A stretch of 64,000 nt of DNA from G963422445 sp963422445 (GTDB taxonomy: Bacteria > Pseudomonadota > Alphaproteobacteria > Thalassobaculales > Thalassobaculaceae). The notes under the pieces are model-generated. The model was not told the DNA's origin and did no database searches. It saw nothing but the letters and a program-made list of their open reading frames with translations. The stretch spans positions 6,014,001 through 6,078,000 of the forward strand of contig OY729512.2 of the NCBI GenBank assembly GCA_963422445.2, given 5' to 3'. Shown here piece by piece: positions 45,271 through 55,689 of the stretch (position 1 is the stretch's first letter; each line of letters begins with the position of its first letter). The position numbers and the translations under genes are program-made.

Positions 45271-45845
45271 TCAGCTGACGCCTGGGTCCGGTCGATATGC
45301 AGCACTGGCCTCCGCATTATTGATCGATCGGCAAGGCGCAGCGATGCGTTCAACCTGCCGGCAAGCCTCGTCGAACTCGCCTTGCAGGTTATTGTTGACG
45401 AGACTCCACTCCAGAACCGAGAGAATATCGCGCCGAGGACCGTTACAAGGCGCAAGAATGAACGGGAAGCCTCAACAGGATCTGTAGTCCGCATTCAGTG
45501 ACGTCATCCGGTCACGTTCATCTGCGCTCAAATCATCAAGGCCGACTGCGGCCTGCTCGGCATTGGCCGTCACACTCGACTAGCCCGATTGATCGACAAG
45601 ATCAGAACACGCGTTGAGAACGTGCAATTTTTTGCCATAGCTGGCGGCCCGGAACTTGCGCAGCAATGCGTTCAGCACGCCGCCGCAAGAATCATGGGCC
45701 GGTCCGAGTTCATCGTCCCATGCCCGTTCCGCAATCCAGGGCGAATTTTCGAACGCGGGTCCGAAACGGGTGACGACTTCGTCCTTCGTCATCCTGGAAG
45801 GCCGGTTCGTAACTCATCTTTGCCATTTTTTTGGCCGGATCGGTT
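45271..45845 (-). pseudogene. uraD (OHCU decarboxylase) pseudogene
   Basis: Pieces of 2-oxo-4-hydroxy-4-carboxy-5-ureidoimidazoline decarboxylase, an enzyme of urate breakdown, lie in several minus-strand frames. They read TKDEVVTRFGPAFENSPWIA and YGKKLHVLNACSDLVDQSG (ending in a stop at 45580), SVTANAEQAAVGLDDLSADE and RDRMTSLNADYRS, then, in another frame, GFPFILAPCNGPRRDILSVL and LQGEFDEACRQVERIAA. Their order matches UraD. At least one stop and two frameshifts break it. No other purine-catabolism gene is in the window. Confidence 0.75.
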
Positions 45846-45981
45846 GATTTTGGTGTGTCTTGGCTCCTAACATATTGATTTTGAGTGATTGTGGCTTTTG
45901 AGATCCGTTGTAGTGCCATAATATTGCGAGGTGGGGTAGGGGGTCCTTGACAGCCTACAAACAGTCCGTGACCCTGCAGCC

Positions 45982-47705
45982 ATGGTCATCCGCAAACCTT
46001 CACCGGTCGCGGAGACAGTGGTGAGCGCTATGCTACCTACCGCTTCGTTGCGCAGCGAACGCATCGGCGGAAGGGTGCGGCAGGTCACGCTTCTCAATCT
46101 CGGCGCAGACTTCAATGTGCCCAAGGAGCAATGGCGCGACCTGGCGCTTCTGATCGAAACCCTTCTCGCCGGCAGCGAGCCGCTGCCGGAGCCGGATCCC
46201 GCCCTGCGCCCCGTCGCCGAGGACATCGTTCGGCGGGTTCACGCCCGTGGTACTCGGCGCATTGCGGCTCAGCGCTGCGGGCGATGTGGCCACGGTTCGT
46301 CTCGACAGCCTGTCTCACGAACAGGTCCGCTCGGTGGGCTGTGAGCGCCTGTCTCTCGCCGCGCGCGACGACCTTCGCTTCATCGAGACGCTGCAGAGGC
46401 TGGGCGAAAGTGAGCGCGACGCACGCATCGCGGCGGCCCTGGTGGTCACGCGCAGGATCCATCCCTCCCGTGAGCGCGAGGCCTTCGGCTGGCTGAGCGC
46501 GACCAGCGCGACCCTGGAGTTGCTGGAGGTCGATCGCGGCACGTCGCTCACGCTCAGCAAGCACGACCGCATCGGCGATCTCTTGTGGCGTCACCGCGCC
46601 GCGCTTGGAGAGGCGCTTTGCGCCCGGGAGCGCGATCTCTTCGACATCCCCGACACCATCGTCTTCCTGGATCTGACCAACACCCACATGACCGGACGGC
46701 CCAGCTCCCCGCTCGCCCGGTTCGGGCGTTCGAAGCAGAGGCGCGACGCCTGTCCGATCGTGACCCTGGCTCTGTCGCTGATCCAGGCCGGCGTCCCGCA
46801 GCACAGCGAGACCCTGCCCGGCACCCTCTCCGAGCCGGCCACATTCGCCGACGCCGTCGGGCGACTGGAACGCCAGGCGCGCGGCCGCAACGCCCCCAAA
46901 CCCACGGTCATCATGGACGCGGGCCTCTCCACCGAGGCCAACCTCGCCTGGCTGCGGGCACGCGGCTATCACGGGATCACCGTTCGCCGCAGCGTCTTGG
47001 CGCCACCCGGGCGCGAAGCCGATGCCGCCTTCGAAACCCGGGCCGGCCACCAGGCCCGCGCCTGGCGTCTCGAGGCAGGTGACGACGAAGCGCATCGGTG
47101 CGTCTGGAGCCATGAGCGCCAGCACAAGGATGCGGCCGTGCTGGCCCGTCAGCGCCGGACCTTCGAGGACGCCCTGTGCGCCCTGCATGACGGGCTGTCG
47201 AAGAACAATCACGTCAAGAAGCTCGACAACGTGATGGAGAAGCTGGGTCGGCTAAAGGAAAGGGACAGGCGTGTCCACCGCCAGTACGACATCGAGGTGG
47301 GGCCCGTAGAGAAGGGGCGGGCCGGTGCCGTCCGCTGGAGACGCAACGCTCTCCATGCCGCGCGCGACCGGCAGGCGGGCATCTATGTGCTGCGCACCAG
47401 CCCCGTCGAGTGGGACCTTGAAATCGTGGTCCGAACCGACTGGACGCTCACCGAACTCGAGGCCACCGTCCCAAGCCTGACATCCGAAACCGGCCTGCGC
47501 CCACCTGTTCATCGCCGTCCTCGCCGACCACGCGATTCATCTGCTGCGAACCCGCCGGGCGCGCACGGCTTGCATGACCGCTGGAGTACGGCCCGCGACA
47601 AGCTCGCGGGCTCGGTGCGCCTCACCTCCACCATCCGGAAGGTTGGCGGAAACCGGATCGTCATGCGCCAGGACCCTCGCCCGGACGCCGACGCGCACGC
47701 CATCC
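45982..47705 (+). pseudogene. IS1634-family transposase, truncated and frameshifted (copy A)
   Basis: The N-terminal part (RQVTLLNLGADFNVPKEQWR, PALRPVAEDIVRRV) is in one frame and the body in another from about 46250: TVRLDSLSHEQVRSVGCERL, RDARIAAALVVTRRIHPSRE, IVFLDLTNTHMTGRPSSPLA, TVIMDAGLSTEANLAWLRAR, VKKLDNVMEKLGRLKERDRR and RQAGIYVLRTSPVEWD. The C-terminus degrades into other frames after 47500 and is replaced at about 47706 by an IS630 fragment. It is a different IS1634 member from copy B at 48440-50451. Confidence 0.8.
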
Positions 47706-47956
47706 GCGTTGGACCTTCCACGTCACCCCCACCTCGAGCGCGTGGCTGAACGCGCTCGAAGGCGTCTTCGCCAAGCGGGCACGACGCCGTCTCAAATACG
47801 GCGTCTGCTGCTCTGGACGCGACCTCCAGGACGCCATCCGCCGCGTCATCGACGAACACAACACCACCGAAGCCAAGCCCTTCGTCTGGACCGCCGATCC
47901 CGATACCATCATCGCTGCAAGAAAAGAGAGATCCAAAAGTTGAAATCAATCCACTA
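47706..47956 (+). pseudogene. IS630-family transposase 3' fragment (copy 3)
   Basis: The last part of the same IS630 transposase found at 31.8 and 56.0 kb: WTFHVTPTSSAWLNALEGVF, then RRRLKYGVCCSGRDLQDAIR and EHNTTEAKPFVWTADPDTII. It ends with the element terminus TCAATCCACTAG. The 5' part is missing at the junction with the IS1634 remnant. Confidence 0.85.
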
Positions 47957-48439
47957 GGCCGTGTTGACGAATTCATGAAATGCTGATAATCATTCTCCAT
48001 CAATGACACTTTCCGGGGACTTATCATGGCGTTACGCCTGCTCATCCCGGACGCTGTCTGCTCGACACTCGAGCCGCTACTGCGTGAGAGCAAACACGCC
48101 GCCGGCGCCCCGCCACGGCTCAGCGACCGAATGTTCATCGAAGCCGTCCTCTACCAGGCGTGTACCGGAACCCCATGGCGCGACCTGCCCGACGAATTCG
48201 GCCATTGGAATGCCGTCTATCAGCGGTTTCGCCGTTGGGAGAAGCGCCACCTCCGGGCACGGCTCTGGCAACAGAGACAACAGGCAGACGATGAACTACT
48301 CAAGGAAGTGTTCATCGATTCGACCATCGTGCGTGCTCATCAACACGCCGCCGACGCGGTAAAAAACGGTGGCCAGGAGGCCCAGGCTCTCGGCCGCTCC
48401 CGGGGTGGGTTCTCCACCACCAGGCTGCACGTGGCCTGT

Positions 48440-50451
48440 GCTAACCCAAGTTCAACAACCCGTTTCGAAGTTTGTTGTGCATCGATGCGTTAGAGAGCAA
48501 GACTTCCGCGTATGGCACTACATTTCGGTTGCCTGTGCCGATTTCGTGGTCAGACGATTATTTTCCTGATGCCTCCGGGACCGGGGTCCGCGCCGCGCGC
48601 CCGATAGATGGCCCGTTGCCGGAGTTCAGCGCGGGTGGCCTTGCGCAGATGAAGCGTGCGGCCGTCCTTGCTCCGGACGGTCGCCGTGCCGCGCTGCTGG
48701 CCCTCGAGGATGCGTCGCAGGCTGGCCCAGCTTGCGCACTCGCCCTGCTCACGGAGGCGCCGGCGGATGGTCTGCACCATCTGGTCGGCGCTCACGGTGA
48801 TGAACAGGGGCCCGTCGGAGCGCCTCTGGGTCTGATGGAAGATGGGGCGGAGGCCGAGTTCGGATTTGAGCGAGCGGAACACGGCCTCCACATCGGTGAG
48901 CGCGGTGTAGGTGCGCCACAGTACCTCCTCGTCCCAGTCCTCGACGTTGGTGCGCAGGCAGTAGACGCCTTGATGTGTGATCATGGTGCCGGCGCGCGGG
49001 CGGCGCTGCCCAGATGACGGCGCGGGCCTTCTTGCCGCTGTCATCGGCGATGACAGCGATGACGTAGTGCGCGCCGACGCCGCGGCTCTTCTCCTTGATC
49101 CGGCCGATCCGCTGCCAGACATGGTCGAGGCGCTTGCGGGTGCGCGGCCGCGACAGGCCCTCGAGGCGCTTGCGCAACGCGCCCTCGAAGCGCGCGGCAA
49201 TGCCCTGTTCCTTCTTCGCCCGCGCTTCGGAGTAGCAGTAGAGCCGCACCTCTCCGCCGTCCGCGTCGACCAGCTTATGCACATGGACCGTCTGGCGCGA
49301 GCGGGTCTCAAGCGCAATCGCCAGATCGGGATCGAAGCGGCGGGCGCGTTCCCGGCTGACCGCCAGATAGCGGTCGCCGTTCTCGCGCAGCCAGACGACG
49401 TTGGCCTCGGTGGCAATCCCCGCATCCATCACCACCAAGGCGTCCGCCGGAGCGTGCAGGGCGTCGAGCATGGGCGCCAGGGTCGTGTCTTCGTTGACCG
49501 CACCCGCGAACACTTCGGAGCGGCGTACGAAGCCCGAGCCGTCGAGCACCAGCCCCAGGGTGAGCAGCGGGCAATCCGAGCGCTTCTCCTTGGAGTGGCC
49601 GCGTTCGGCCTTGGTCTGGGCCGCCGCCTCGCCCTCGAAGAAGGTATTGGTCAGGTCGTAGAGCGTGACCGTGTGGGGCAGACCGAACAGGTCCGTCACC
49701 GGCTCGAAGAGGGGGGCCTCGATCGCCGAACGGTGCGCCAGCAGGGCATCGGAGGCGCGGGTGAGGCGCATCATGCTCATCCGCTCGAAGTCCACGCCCA
49801 GACGCTCGCCGAGGGCCGAACGCGCGCACAGCCAGCGCCAGCTGGCGCTGCGTGCCGTTGAAGCCCAGCCGCTCCAGCAGGGCCTCCAGGCCGAGCTGCT
49901 CCATGGCCCACAGCCCGACAGCCTCGACGCCGACCGAGCGCGGGCGGATTAGCGCCAGAGTGCTCACGTCCACCGTCTGCATGTCTGGGCGCTCGACGGC
50001 GGCGGGCGGCGCCCGAGTGAGCAGTGGCGCGGCGATGTGCTGGGCATGCCGCTCGACCTCTTCCGGGCAGGTCAGCGGCACCAGCTCGCCCTGGCGGTCG
50101 AGCAGCTGCTGGATCCGGGCGCACAGCACGGGCCAGCGCCGTCGCGCGAGCGAGAAGTCGCTGCCGAGGTCGAGAAGGGTGTGCTGGCGGACCCTGTCTC
50201 CACTGCGCTCGTTGCGCACCAGGCGGTACGAGTAATAGACGTCGCCGCGTTCGGTTGTGCGTATCTTGGCGCGACGGATGAACAGGGTCGGAGGATAATG
50301 GCGGGGTCGGCCCTTGGAAACCCACGGCCGCACATATTATGTCACTACAATTCAGCATTGAAACACGAAAACGAACAAAATCAACGAGTGCCGGATGCCC
50401 AGCGCCTAAATACGCTAATTTCGGCGTGCCGAATGTTAAACTTGGGCTAAC
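48440..50451 (-). mobile_element. IS1634-family element (copy B) inside the IS5 copy
   Basis: About 2.0 kb, with imperfect 17-bp terminal repeats (GCTAACCCAAGTTCAAC at 48440-48456; complement-related sequence at 50435-50451, 14 of 17 matching). The transposase lies on the minus strand in three frames. It interrupts the plus-strand IS5 transposase. Confidence 0.75.
48550..50333 (-). pseudogene. IS1634-family transposase with two frameshifts
   Basis: N-terminal frame (from about 50290): IRRAKIRTTERGDVYYSYRL, DRVRQHTLLDLGSDFSLARR and LGLEALLERLGFNGTQRQLA. Second frame: VTDLFGLPHTVTLYDLTNTF, HSKEKRSDCPLLTLGLVLDG, ALVVMDAGIATEANVVWLRE and RTRKRLDHVWQRIGRIKEKS. Third frame: GVYCLRTNVEDWDEEVLWRT, VEAVFRSLKSELGLRPIFHQ and FITVSADQMVQTIRRRLRE, ending at 48550. 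The crossings lie near 49800 and 49010. All the expected domains are present, so the lesions are recent or are sequence errors. Confidence 0.85.
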
Positions 50452-50832
50452 GAAAGAACCGGTGTGTCCGTCGTGTTGACGGGTGGCGAGTGCCATGATG
50501 GCGTGGGATGCGAGCTTCTGTGGAAGGCCTTGTCCATGACCGCACCGGAGGCTGCGGTCATGGACAAGGCGTATGACAGCAAGGGCATTCGCCAGACGCT
50601 GGCCGACCAGGGCGTCGAAGCCGTGATTCCCGCCCGGTCGAACCGGACTGAGACGATTCATCACGATCAAGAAAAGTACAAGCGGCGCGAGCAGGTCGAG
50701 CGATTCTTCAACAAGCTCAAACAATTCCGTCGCATTGCCACACGTTATGACAAGCTCGCTCGGACGGTCCTCGCGTTTGTCCACATTGTCTCAGCGTGGA
50801 TTATACTTCGATCATTCGTCAACACGGCCTAG

Positions 50833-52632
50833 TCAGCGACGGCCATAGAGGGCATCAAGCCGCTCGCGATAGGCCGCACCGATGATGTGGCGACGAATCT
50901 TGAGCGTCGGCGTCATCATCGCGTTATCGGTCGTGAAGGCCGCGTTGGCAATGACAAACTGGCGCACCTGCTCGATCCGGGACAGGCGCTGATTGGCCCG
51001 GGCCACGGCGGCGCCCATCGCCTTCAAGAAATCGGCATCGTCCGACAATACGGCGATGTCTTTCTCTCGTCCGTTGGCATCGGCCCATTCGGCAATGTAC
51101 AACTCCGAAGGGACAACGACACCGACCAGATATGGCCGCCGGTCGCCATGAACCATGACTTGGTCAATCTCGGGTTCCAGGCACAACGTGCCTTCGACTC
51201 GGGCCGGTGCCACGTTGTCACCGCCGGAATTGACGATGATGTCTTTCTTACGGTCCGTGATCTTGAGATAACCTTCGGTGTCAAGCTCACCGATATCGCC
51301 GGTATGTAACCAGCCATCGACAATCGTTGCGGCGGTATTCTCCGGATCCTTCCAGTATCCGTTCATCAGCAACTCGCCGCGCACCAGAATCTCGCCATCA
51401 TCGGCGACCCTGACCTCGACACCATAGAGCGGTGGACCGACGGTCTCGATCCGGAGTTGCGACGGCCGATTGCAACTGATCACCGGAGACGCCTCGGTCT
51501 GGCCATAACCCTGCAAAATATTGACGCCGAGACCGAGGAAGAAATGACCGATATCGGGATTGAGCGCGGCACCACCCGAGACAAAGGCTTTCAAGCGGCC
51601 GCCAAAACGTTGCGCAACCTTCTTGCGAACCAAGCGGTCAAGGACCGCGTCCTGAAGTCTCTCCGTGATTGTCAGACCCTTCGGTGCTTCCCGGCGTTTG
51701 CGTCCGAGTTCGACCGCCTTGTGAAACAGCTTCGCCCTGGTACCTCCAGCCTGGTCAACGCCGCGGCAGATCCGCTCATGCAAGACCTCGTAAAGGCGTG
51801 GAACCGCCGTCATGATTGTCGGGCGGACTTCCTGAAGGTTTTGCGCAACCTTGTCCGGTCCCTCGGAAAAATAGATCTGTGCGCCGATCGAAATCGGAAA
51901 GAACATCCCGCAAGTATGCTCATAGGAATGCGAGAGTGGCAGGAGCGACAGAAAAACATCATCGCCAAGACCGATTTCCGACAAGAGATCATAAGCCGCG
52001 TGACAGTTCGCCAATATCGACCCATGCGTCAGCATCACGCCTTTCGGCCGGCCACCAGTTCCTGACGTATAGATGAAGCAGGACAAGTCATCGCGGGCCA
52101 GCGTCGCCGCTACGGTCCGAATCTCATCCGCATCCCCTTCACCAGCCGCCAGAACCTCGTCCCAATGCAGACCGCGCAATCGCCCGGAAACCTCCGGTGC
52201 CGGCCCCTCCATCGCGACAACCAGCTCACATGTCGACACCGATTCGACCGCCGGCACGACATTCGCGGCCAGACGCTGACCGGAGACGATCACCGCGCGA
52301 GCGCCTGAATGCTCCAGAACGTACTGATGATCATCGACCGTATTGGTGGTATAGGCTGGGACCGTAACCGCCCCGATGGCACAGATCGCAAGATCGGCCA
52401 GTACCCATTCGGGCCGGTTTTCGGCGGCAATCACGACCCGGTCTCCGCGTTCGACCCCCAGGGTGCACAATCCATGCGCAAAGCGAACAACCAGATCCGC
52501 TGCCTCGCCATAACTGCACGAGGTCCAACCCGGATTGCCCTTGGCCCACAGGAACGGCTGGCTGGCACGGGAAGCGGCTTGCCCGAAGAACATCGTTGCG
52601 AGATTCGGAATTGCCTTATAGTCCATCTTCAT
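50833..52632 (-). CDS. Long-chain acyl-CoA synthetase (AMP-forming)
   Basis: An ANL-superfamily ligase of about 599 residues that activates a fatty or other carboxylic acid through an acyl-adenylate. Motifs: FIYTSGTGGRPKGVMLTHGS (P-loop A3), LSLLPLSHSYEHTCGMFFPI, GYGQTEASPVISCNRPSQLR (A5), WLHTGDIGELDTEGYLKITD (A7) and RKKDIIVNSGGDNVAPARVE (A8). The C-terminal lysine region contains MTPTLKIRRHIIGAAYRERL. The ATG at 52632 (MKMDYKAIPNLATMFFGQ) was chosen over a longer ORF that overlaps the divergent pepF promoter. The stop lies directly next to the CTAG duplication of an IS5 element, so the insertion just missed the gene. Confidence 0.92.
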   Translation of the reverse strand: MKMDYKAIPNLATMFFGQAASRASQPFLWAKGNPGWTSCSYGEAADLVVRFAHGLCTLGVERGDRVVIAAENRPEWVLADLAICAIGAVTVPAYTTNTVDDHQYVLEHSGARAVIVSGQRLAANVVPAVESVSTCELVVAMEGPAPEVSGRLRGLHWDEVLAAGEGDADEIRTVAATLARDDLSCFIYTSGTGGRPKGVMLTHGSILANCHAAYDLLSEIGLGDDVFLSLLPLSHSYEHTCGMFFPISIGAQIYFSEGPDKVAQNLQEVRPTIMTAVPRLYEVLHERICRGVDQAGGTRAKLFHKAVELGRKRREAPKGLTITERLQDAVLDRLVRKKVAQRFGGRLKAFVSGGAALNPDIGHFFLGLGVNILQGYGQTEASPVISCNRPSQLRIETVGPPLYGVEVRVADDGEILVRGELLMNGYWKDPENTAATIVDGWLHTGDIGELDTEGYLKITDRKKDIIVNSGGDNVAPARVEGTLCLEPEIDQVMVHGDRRPYLVGVVVPSELYIAEWADANGREKDIAVLSDDADFLKAMGAAVARANQRLSRIEQVRQFVIANAAFTTDNAMMTPTLKIRRHIIGAAYRERLDALYGRR

Positions 52633-52716
52633 TTTCCATATCTGACCATCCGGTTGGGTCTCGCCGACCAGAACGACGATTCGACGAAACGACACCCTAC
52701 ATGACAATCCGTAACG

Positions 52717-54528
52717 ATGGATACTCCGATGGCCAATACTGGACAATCCGGATTTCGCAGCGGGATACTGCCACGATGGGATCTTTCAGACCTCTATCCA
52801 GACCCCGACTCCAGGACCCTGTCCGAAGACCTTAATACCGCAGCCCGTGACGCTGCCGCTTTTCGAGCGAGCCATGCTGGGCGGCTCGCCACGATGTCCG
52901 GAACCGAACTTGGCCGTGCAGTCGCCATCTATGAACAGATTGACGAGGTCATCAGCCGGGTCATGGCCTATGCGCAGCTGGTTCACGCGAGCGACATGGC
53001 GAGTCCGGAAAACGGGCGCTTCCTGCAATCCATGCAGGAACGGGTTACCGCAATCGGCAGTGATCTGCTGTTCTTTGGACTAGAACTGAACCGTATCGAC
53101 GGTGATCGTCTGGATGTTGCCATGGCGACGCCGGATCTTGCTCGCTACCGGCCCTGGTTGCGCGATCTTCGCGCGTTGCGGCCGCACCAGCTGTCCGACG
53201 ATCTCGAGAATCTTCTTCATGAAAAAAGCGTCGCCGGGCGAAGTGCCTGGGTGCAGCTGTTCGATGAAACGGTGGCCGGCCTGCGGTTCGACATTGATGG
53301 CGAAACGTTGACCGAAAGCCAGGTGCTCGACCGCCTGTCGAGCCCGAGCGCCGAGACCCGCGCCGGCGCTGCCCGTGCGCTTGGCGAGAAACTGAGGGCC
53401 CATGCCGGCCTGTTCACCCTGATTACCAACACGTTGGCAAAAGACAAGGAAGTCGAGGACAAGTGGCGGCGTTACGAGCGGCCGGTCTCAGCGCGCAACC
53501 GGATCAATCAGGTTGAGGACGATGTCGTCGACGCCCTGGTCGATGCCGTCACGGCACGGTATGAAACCCTGTCGCACCGCTACTACAGACTCAAGGCACG
53601 TTGGTTCGGCGTCGGAAAACTCAATCACTGGGACCGCAATGCGCCGTTGCCCGATGACGATGAGTCAGAGATCCCCTGGCAGCAAGCAAAATCAACCGTC
53701 CTTGACGCGTATCATGCCTTCTCGCCACAGATGGCCGATATTGGCAGCCGCTTCTTTACCAACAACTGGATTGATGCCGAGCCCCGGGCCGGCAAGGCAT
53801 CGGGTGCCTTCTCACATCCAACGGTGCCGGGTGCGCATCCTTACATTCTGATGACTTACATGGGCAAAACACGCGATGTCATGACTCTGGCACATGAACT
53901 CGGACATGGCGTCCATCAGATCCTGGCCGCCCGCCAGGGTCATCTGATGGCCGACACGCCTTTGACACTGGCTGAAACCGCGTCGGTATTCGGCGAAATG
54001 CTGACCTTCCAGACGATGCTGGAGGCCCGTCCGGACCCGCTGCAACGTCGTATAATGCTCGCCGGCAAAGTCGAAGACATGCTGAATACGGTGGTGCGCC
54101 AGATCGCGTTTCACCAGTTTGAAACCCGGTTGCATAACCTGCGGCGCGAAAACCCATTAACTCCAGCCGAGATCGGCACGATCTGGACGCAGGTGCAGCG
54201 CGACAGTCTCGGACCGGCGGTTCACCTCGACGAAAACCACGCGAGTTTCTGGAGCTATATTCCGCACTTCATTCATACGCCTTTCTATGTCTACGCCTAT
54301 GCATTCGGCGATTGTTTGGTCAATTCGCTTTATGCAGTTTATCAGGATGCCGAACGCGGTTTCGCAGAGAAGTATTTGACGATGCTGAGCGCTGGCGGCA
54401 CGCTGCTGCATCGCGACCTGCTGGCGCCATTCGGTCTTGATGCAAGCGATCCCGAGTTCTGGGCCCGAGGCCTTGCGATGGTCGAGGGCTTTATCGATGA
54501 ACTGGAACAGGGGACGCCGGCACCTTGA
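52717..54528 (+). CDS. pepF: Oligoendopeptidase F (M3 family)
   Basis: A 603-residue cytoplasmic zinc peptidase that degrades short peptides. The zinc motif HELGHGVHQ is at residue about 393 (HExxH), and the third ligand is in the downstream LTLAETASVFGEMLTFQTML segment. Other M3/PepF text: WDLSDLYPDPDSRTLSEDLN at the start, AHPYILMTYMGKTRDVMTLA, and FIHTPFYVYAYAFGDCLVNS with the Tyr residues that stabilise the transition state. It could start at the ATG at 52717 or four codons later. It is divergent from the acyl-CoA synthetase and overlaps the next gene by four bases. Confidence 0.93.
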   Translation: MDTPMANTGQSGFRSGILPRWDLSDLYPDPDSRTLSEDLNTAARDAAAFRASHAGRLATMSGTELGRAVAIYEQIDEVISRVMAYAQLVHASDMASPENGRFLQSMQERVTAIGSDLLFFGLELNRIDGDRLDVAMATPDLARYRPWLRDLRALRPHQLSDDLENLLHEKSVAGRSAWVQLFDETVAGLRFDIDGETLTESQVLDRLSSPSAETRAGAARALGEKLRAHAGLFTLITNTLAKDKEVEDKWRRYERPVSARNRINQVEDDVVDALVDAVTARYETLSHRYYRLKARWFGVGKLNHWDRNAPLPDDDESEIPWQQAKSTVLDAYHAFSPQMADIGSRFFTNNWIDAEPRAGKASGAFSHPTVPGAHPYILMTYMGKTRDVMTLAHELGHGVHQILAARQGHLMADTPLTLAETASVFGEMLTFQTMLEARPDPLQRRIMLAGKVEDMLNTVVRQIAFHQFETRLHNLRRENPLTPAEIGTIWTQVQRDSLGPAVHLDENHASFWSYIPHFIHTPFYVYAYAFGDCLVNSLYAVYQDAERGFAEKYLTMLSAGGTLLHRDLLAPFGLDASDPEFWARGLAMVEGFIDELEQGTPAP

Positions 54529-55565
54529 GCGACAGCCTTGCATTGGCTCAGCGCCTTTCCGCGTTCCCGCGCGAGATTATCGCCCAGGCGCCGACCCCGG
54601 TTGAGCCGTTACCACGCTTGTCGGACGCGATTGGCGGTCCGGCGTTTTACGCCAAACGTGATGACATGACCGGTTTTGCCGGTGGCGGCAACAAGGCGCG
54701 CCAGCTTGAATACTCGCTTGGCGAAGCGGTTGCCAACGGATCCGACATGTTGCTGGTGACCGGTGCAGTGCAATCCAACTACATGCGAACCGTGGCGGCC
54801 GCAGCCGCACGGTTCGGCATGGCTTGCCATCTCCAATTCGAAGATCGGGTCCCGGACATGCCCGCGACCTATCACGGGAATGGCAATGTCCTGCTCGATC
54901 GGCTGTTCGGCGCCACGATTTCACATTTTCCGGTCGGCAACGATGAAGCTGCGGCCGACGCCAGCCTGACGACCTTGGCAGAGACGTACCGGGCCCGCGG
55001 ATACACCCCGCATCTGTTGACACTTTCCGCTGGCACCAAGCCGCTCAACGCCCTGGGTTACATCCATTGCGCCATCGAGATTGTTGAACAGATGGCGGCA
55101 ACTGGTAACCCCTTTGATGCCATTGTCGTGCCGAGCGGGAGCGCCGCCACCCATGTCGGTGTTCTGTTGGGTCTACGCCTGCTCGGGTGCGGTCTGCCGG
55201 TTCATGGAATTTGCGTTCGCCGGGATGCGGTTTCGCAGCAGTCTCGCGTGCTGTCGATCTGCCGCCTCGCGGAAGATCTGCTTGGGTGTCGCGAGGCGAT
55301 CGCCGGGACCGATATCCTGTGCCATGATGACTGGCTTGGTCCTGGCTACGGACGCGTCGATACGACAACCGGCGAGGCGATAGCGATGGCAGGACGCCTT
55401 GAGGGCATGATCGTCGATCCGGTCTACACCGCAAAGTCGCTGGCTGGCGCGGTGGGCCTCGCCCGCAAATCTGTGTTCCGGCGAAGCGATCGTGTCTTGT
55501 GGCTGCACACTGGAGGCCTGCCCGCGGTTTTTGCCTATGGCGAAACACTGTCTTCACAAGGCTGA
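54525..55565 (+). CDS. D-cysteine desulfhydrase / ACC-deaminase family protein
   Basis: A PLP-dependent fold-type II enzyme of 346 residues starting with TTG inside the pepF stop (TTGA overlap). Motifs: YAKRDDMTGFAGGGNKARQL with the PLP-lysine (about residue 53), VTGAVQSNYMRTVAAAAARF, VVPSGSAATHVGVLLGLRLL binding PLP phosphate, VDPVYTAKSLAGAVGLARKS and VLWLHTGGLPAVFAYGE. Family members cleave D-cysteine or D-amino-acid substrates or, more rarely, deaminate 1-aminocyclopropane-1-carboxylate. The exact substrate is uncertain. The coupling to pepF suggests a role in peptide or amino-acid turnover. Confidence 0.82.
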   Translation: MSDSLALAQRLSAFPREIIAQAPTPVEPLPRLSDAIGGPAFYAKRDDMTGFAGGGNKARQLEYSLGEAVANGSDMLLVTGAVQSNYMRTVAAAAARFGMACHLQFEDRVPDMPATYHGNGNVLLDRLFGATISHFPVGNDEAAADASLTTLAETYRARGYTPHLLTLSAGTKPLNALGYIHCAIEIVEQMAATGNPFDAIVVPSGSAATHVGVLLGLRLLGCGLPVHGICVRRDAVSQQSRVLSICRLAEDLLGCREAIAGTDILCHDDWLGPGYGRVDTTTGEAIAMAGRLEGMIVDPVYTAKSLAGAVGLARKSVFRRSDRVLWLHTGGLPAVFAYGETLSSQG

Positions 55566-55689
55566 CAGCTCCTGGGCAAGTCCCGATCTTGCGTTGCCCG
55601 CCCCGAAACCGGCGCAACCGCCTCGAAAAGCATTTTCGGGCCGTAATTCTGGTTGATAACAAACTGGTGAAGTTCACCGGGTGTGTCGG

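Larger units (their letters stand above)
47957..50828 (+). mobile_element. IS5-family element split by an IS1634 insertion
   Basis: Outer termini GCCGTGTTGACGAAT (47957-47971) and its complement at 50814-50828, flanked by a CTAG duplication (47953-47956 and 50829-50832). The left copy of CTAG is also the end of the IS630 fragment, so this IS landed on that end. The interior is interrupted between about 48440 and 50451 by an IS1634-type element. Confidence 0.85.
48026..50832 (+). pseudogene. IS5-family transposase in two exon-like pieces
   Basis: The 5' piece (48026 to about 48439) encodes MALRLLIPDAVCSTLEPLLR, TGTPWRDLPDEFGHWNAVYQ and FIDSTIVRAHQHAADA. The 3' piece (about 50452-50832) encodes VSVVLTGGECHDGVGCELLW, AAVMDKAYDSKGIRQTLADQ and KYKRREQVERFFNKLKQFRR. 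Removing the IS1634 element at its terminal repeats joins HVAC to ERTGVSVVLTGG in frame, so this transposase was intact before the insertion. Its stop codon TAG falls in the target duplication. Confidence 0.85.
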
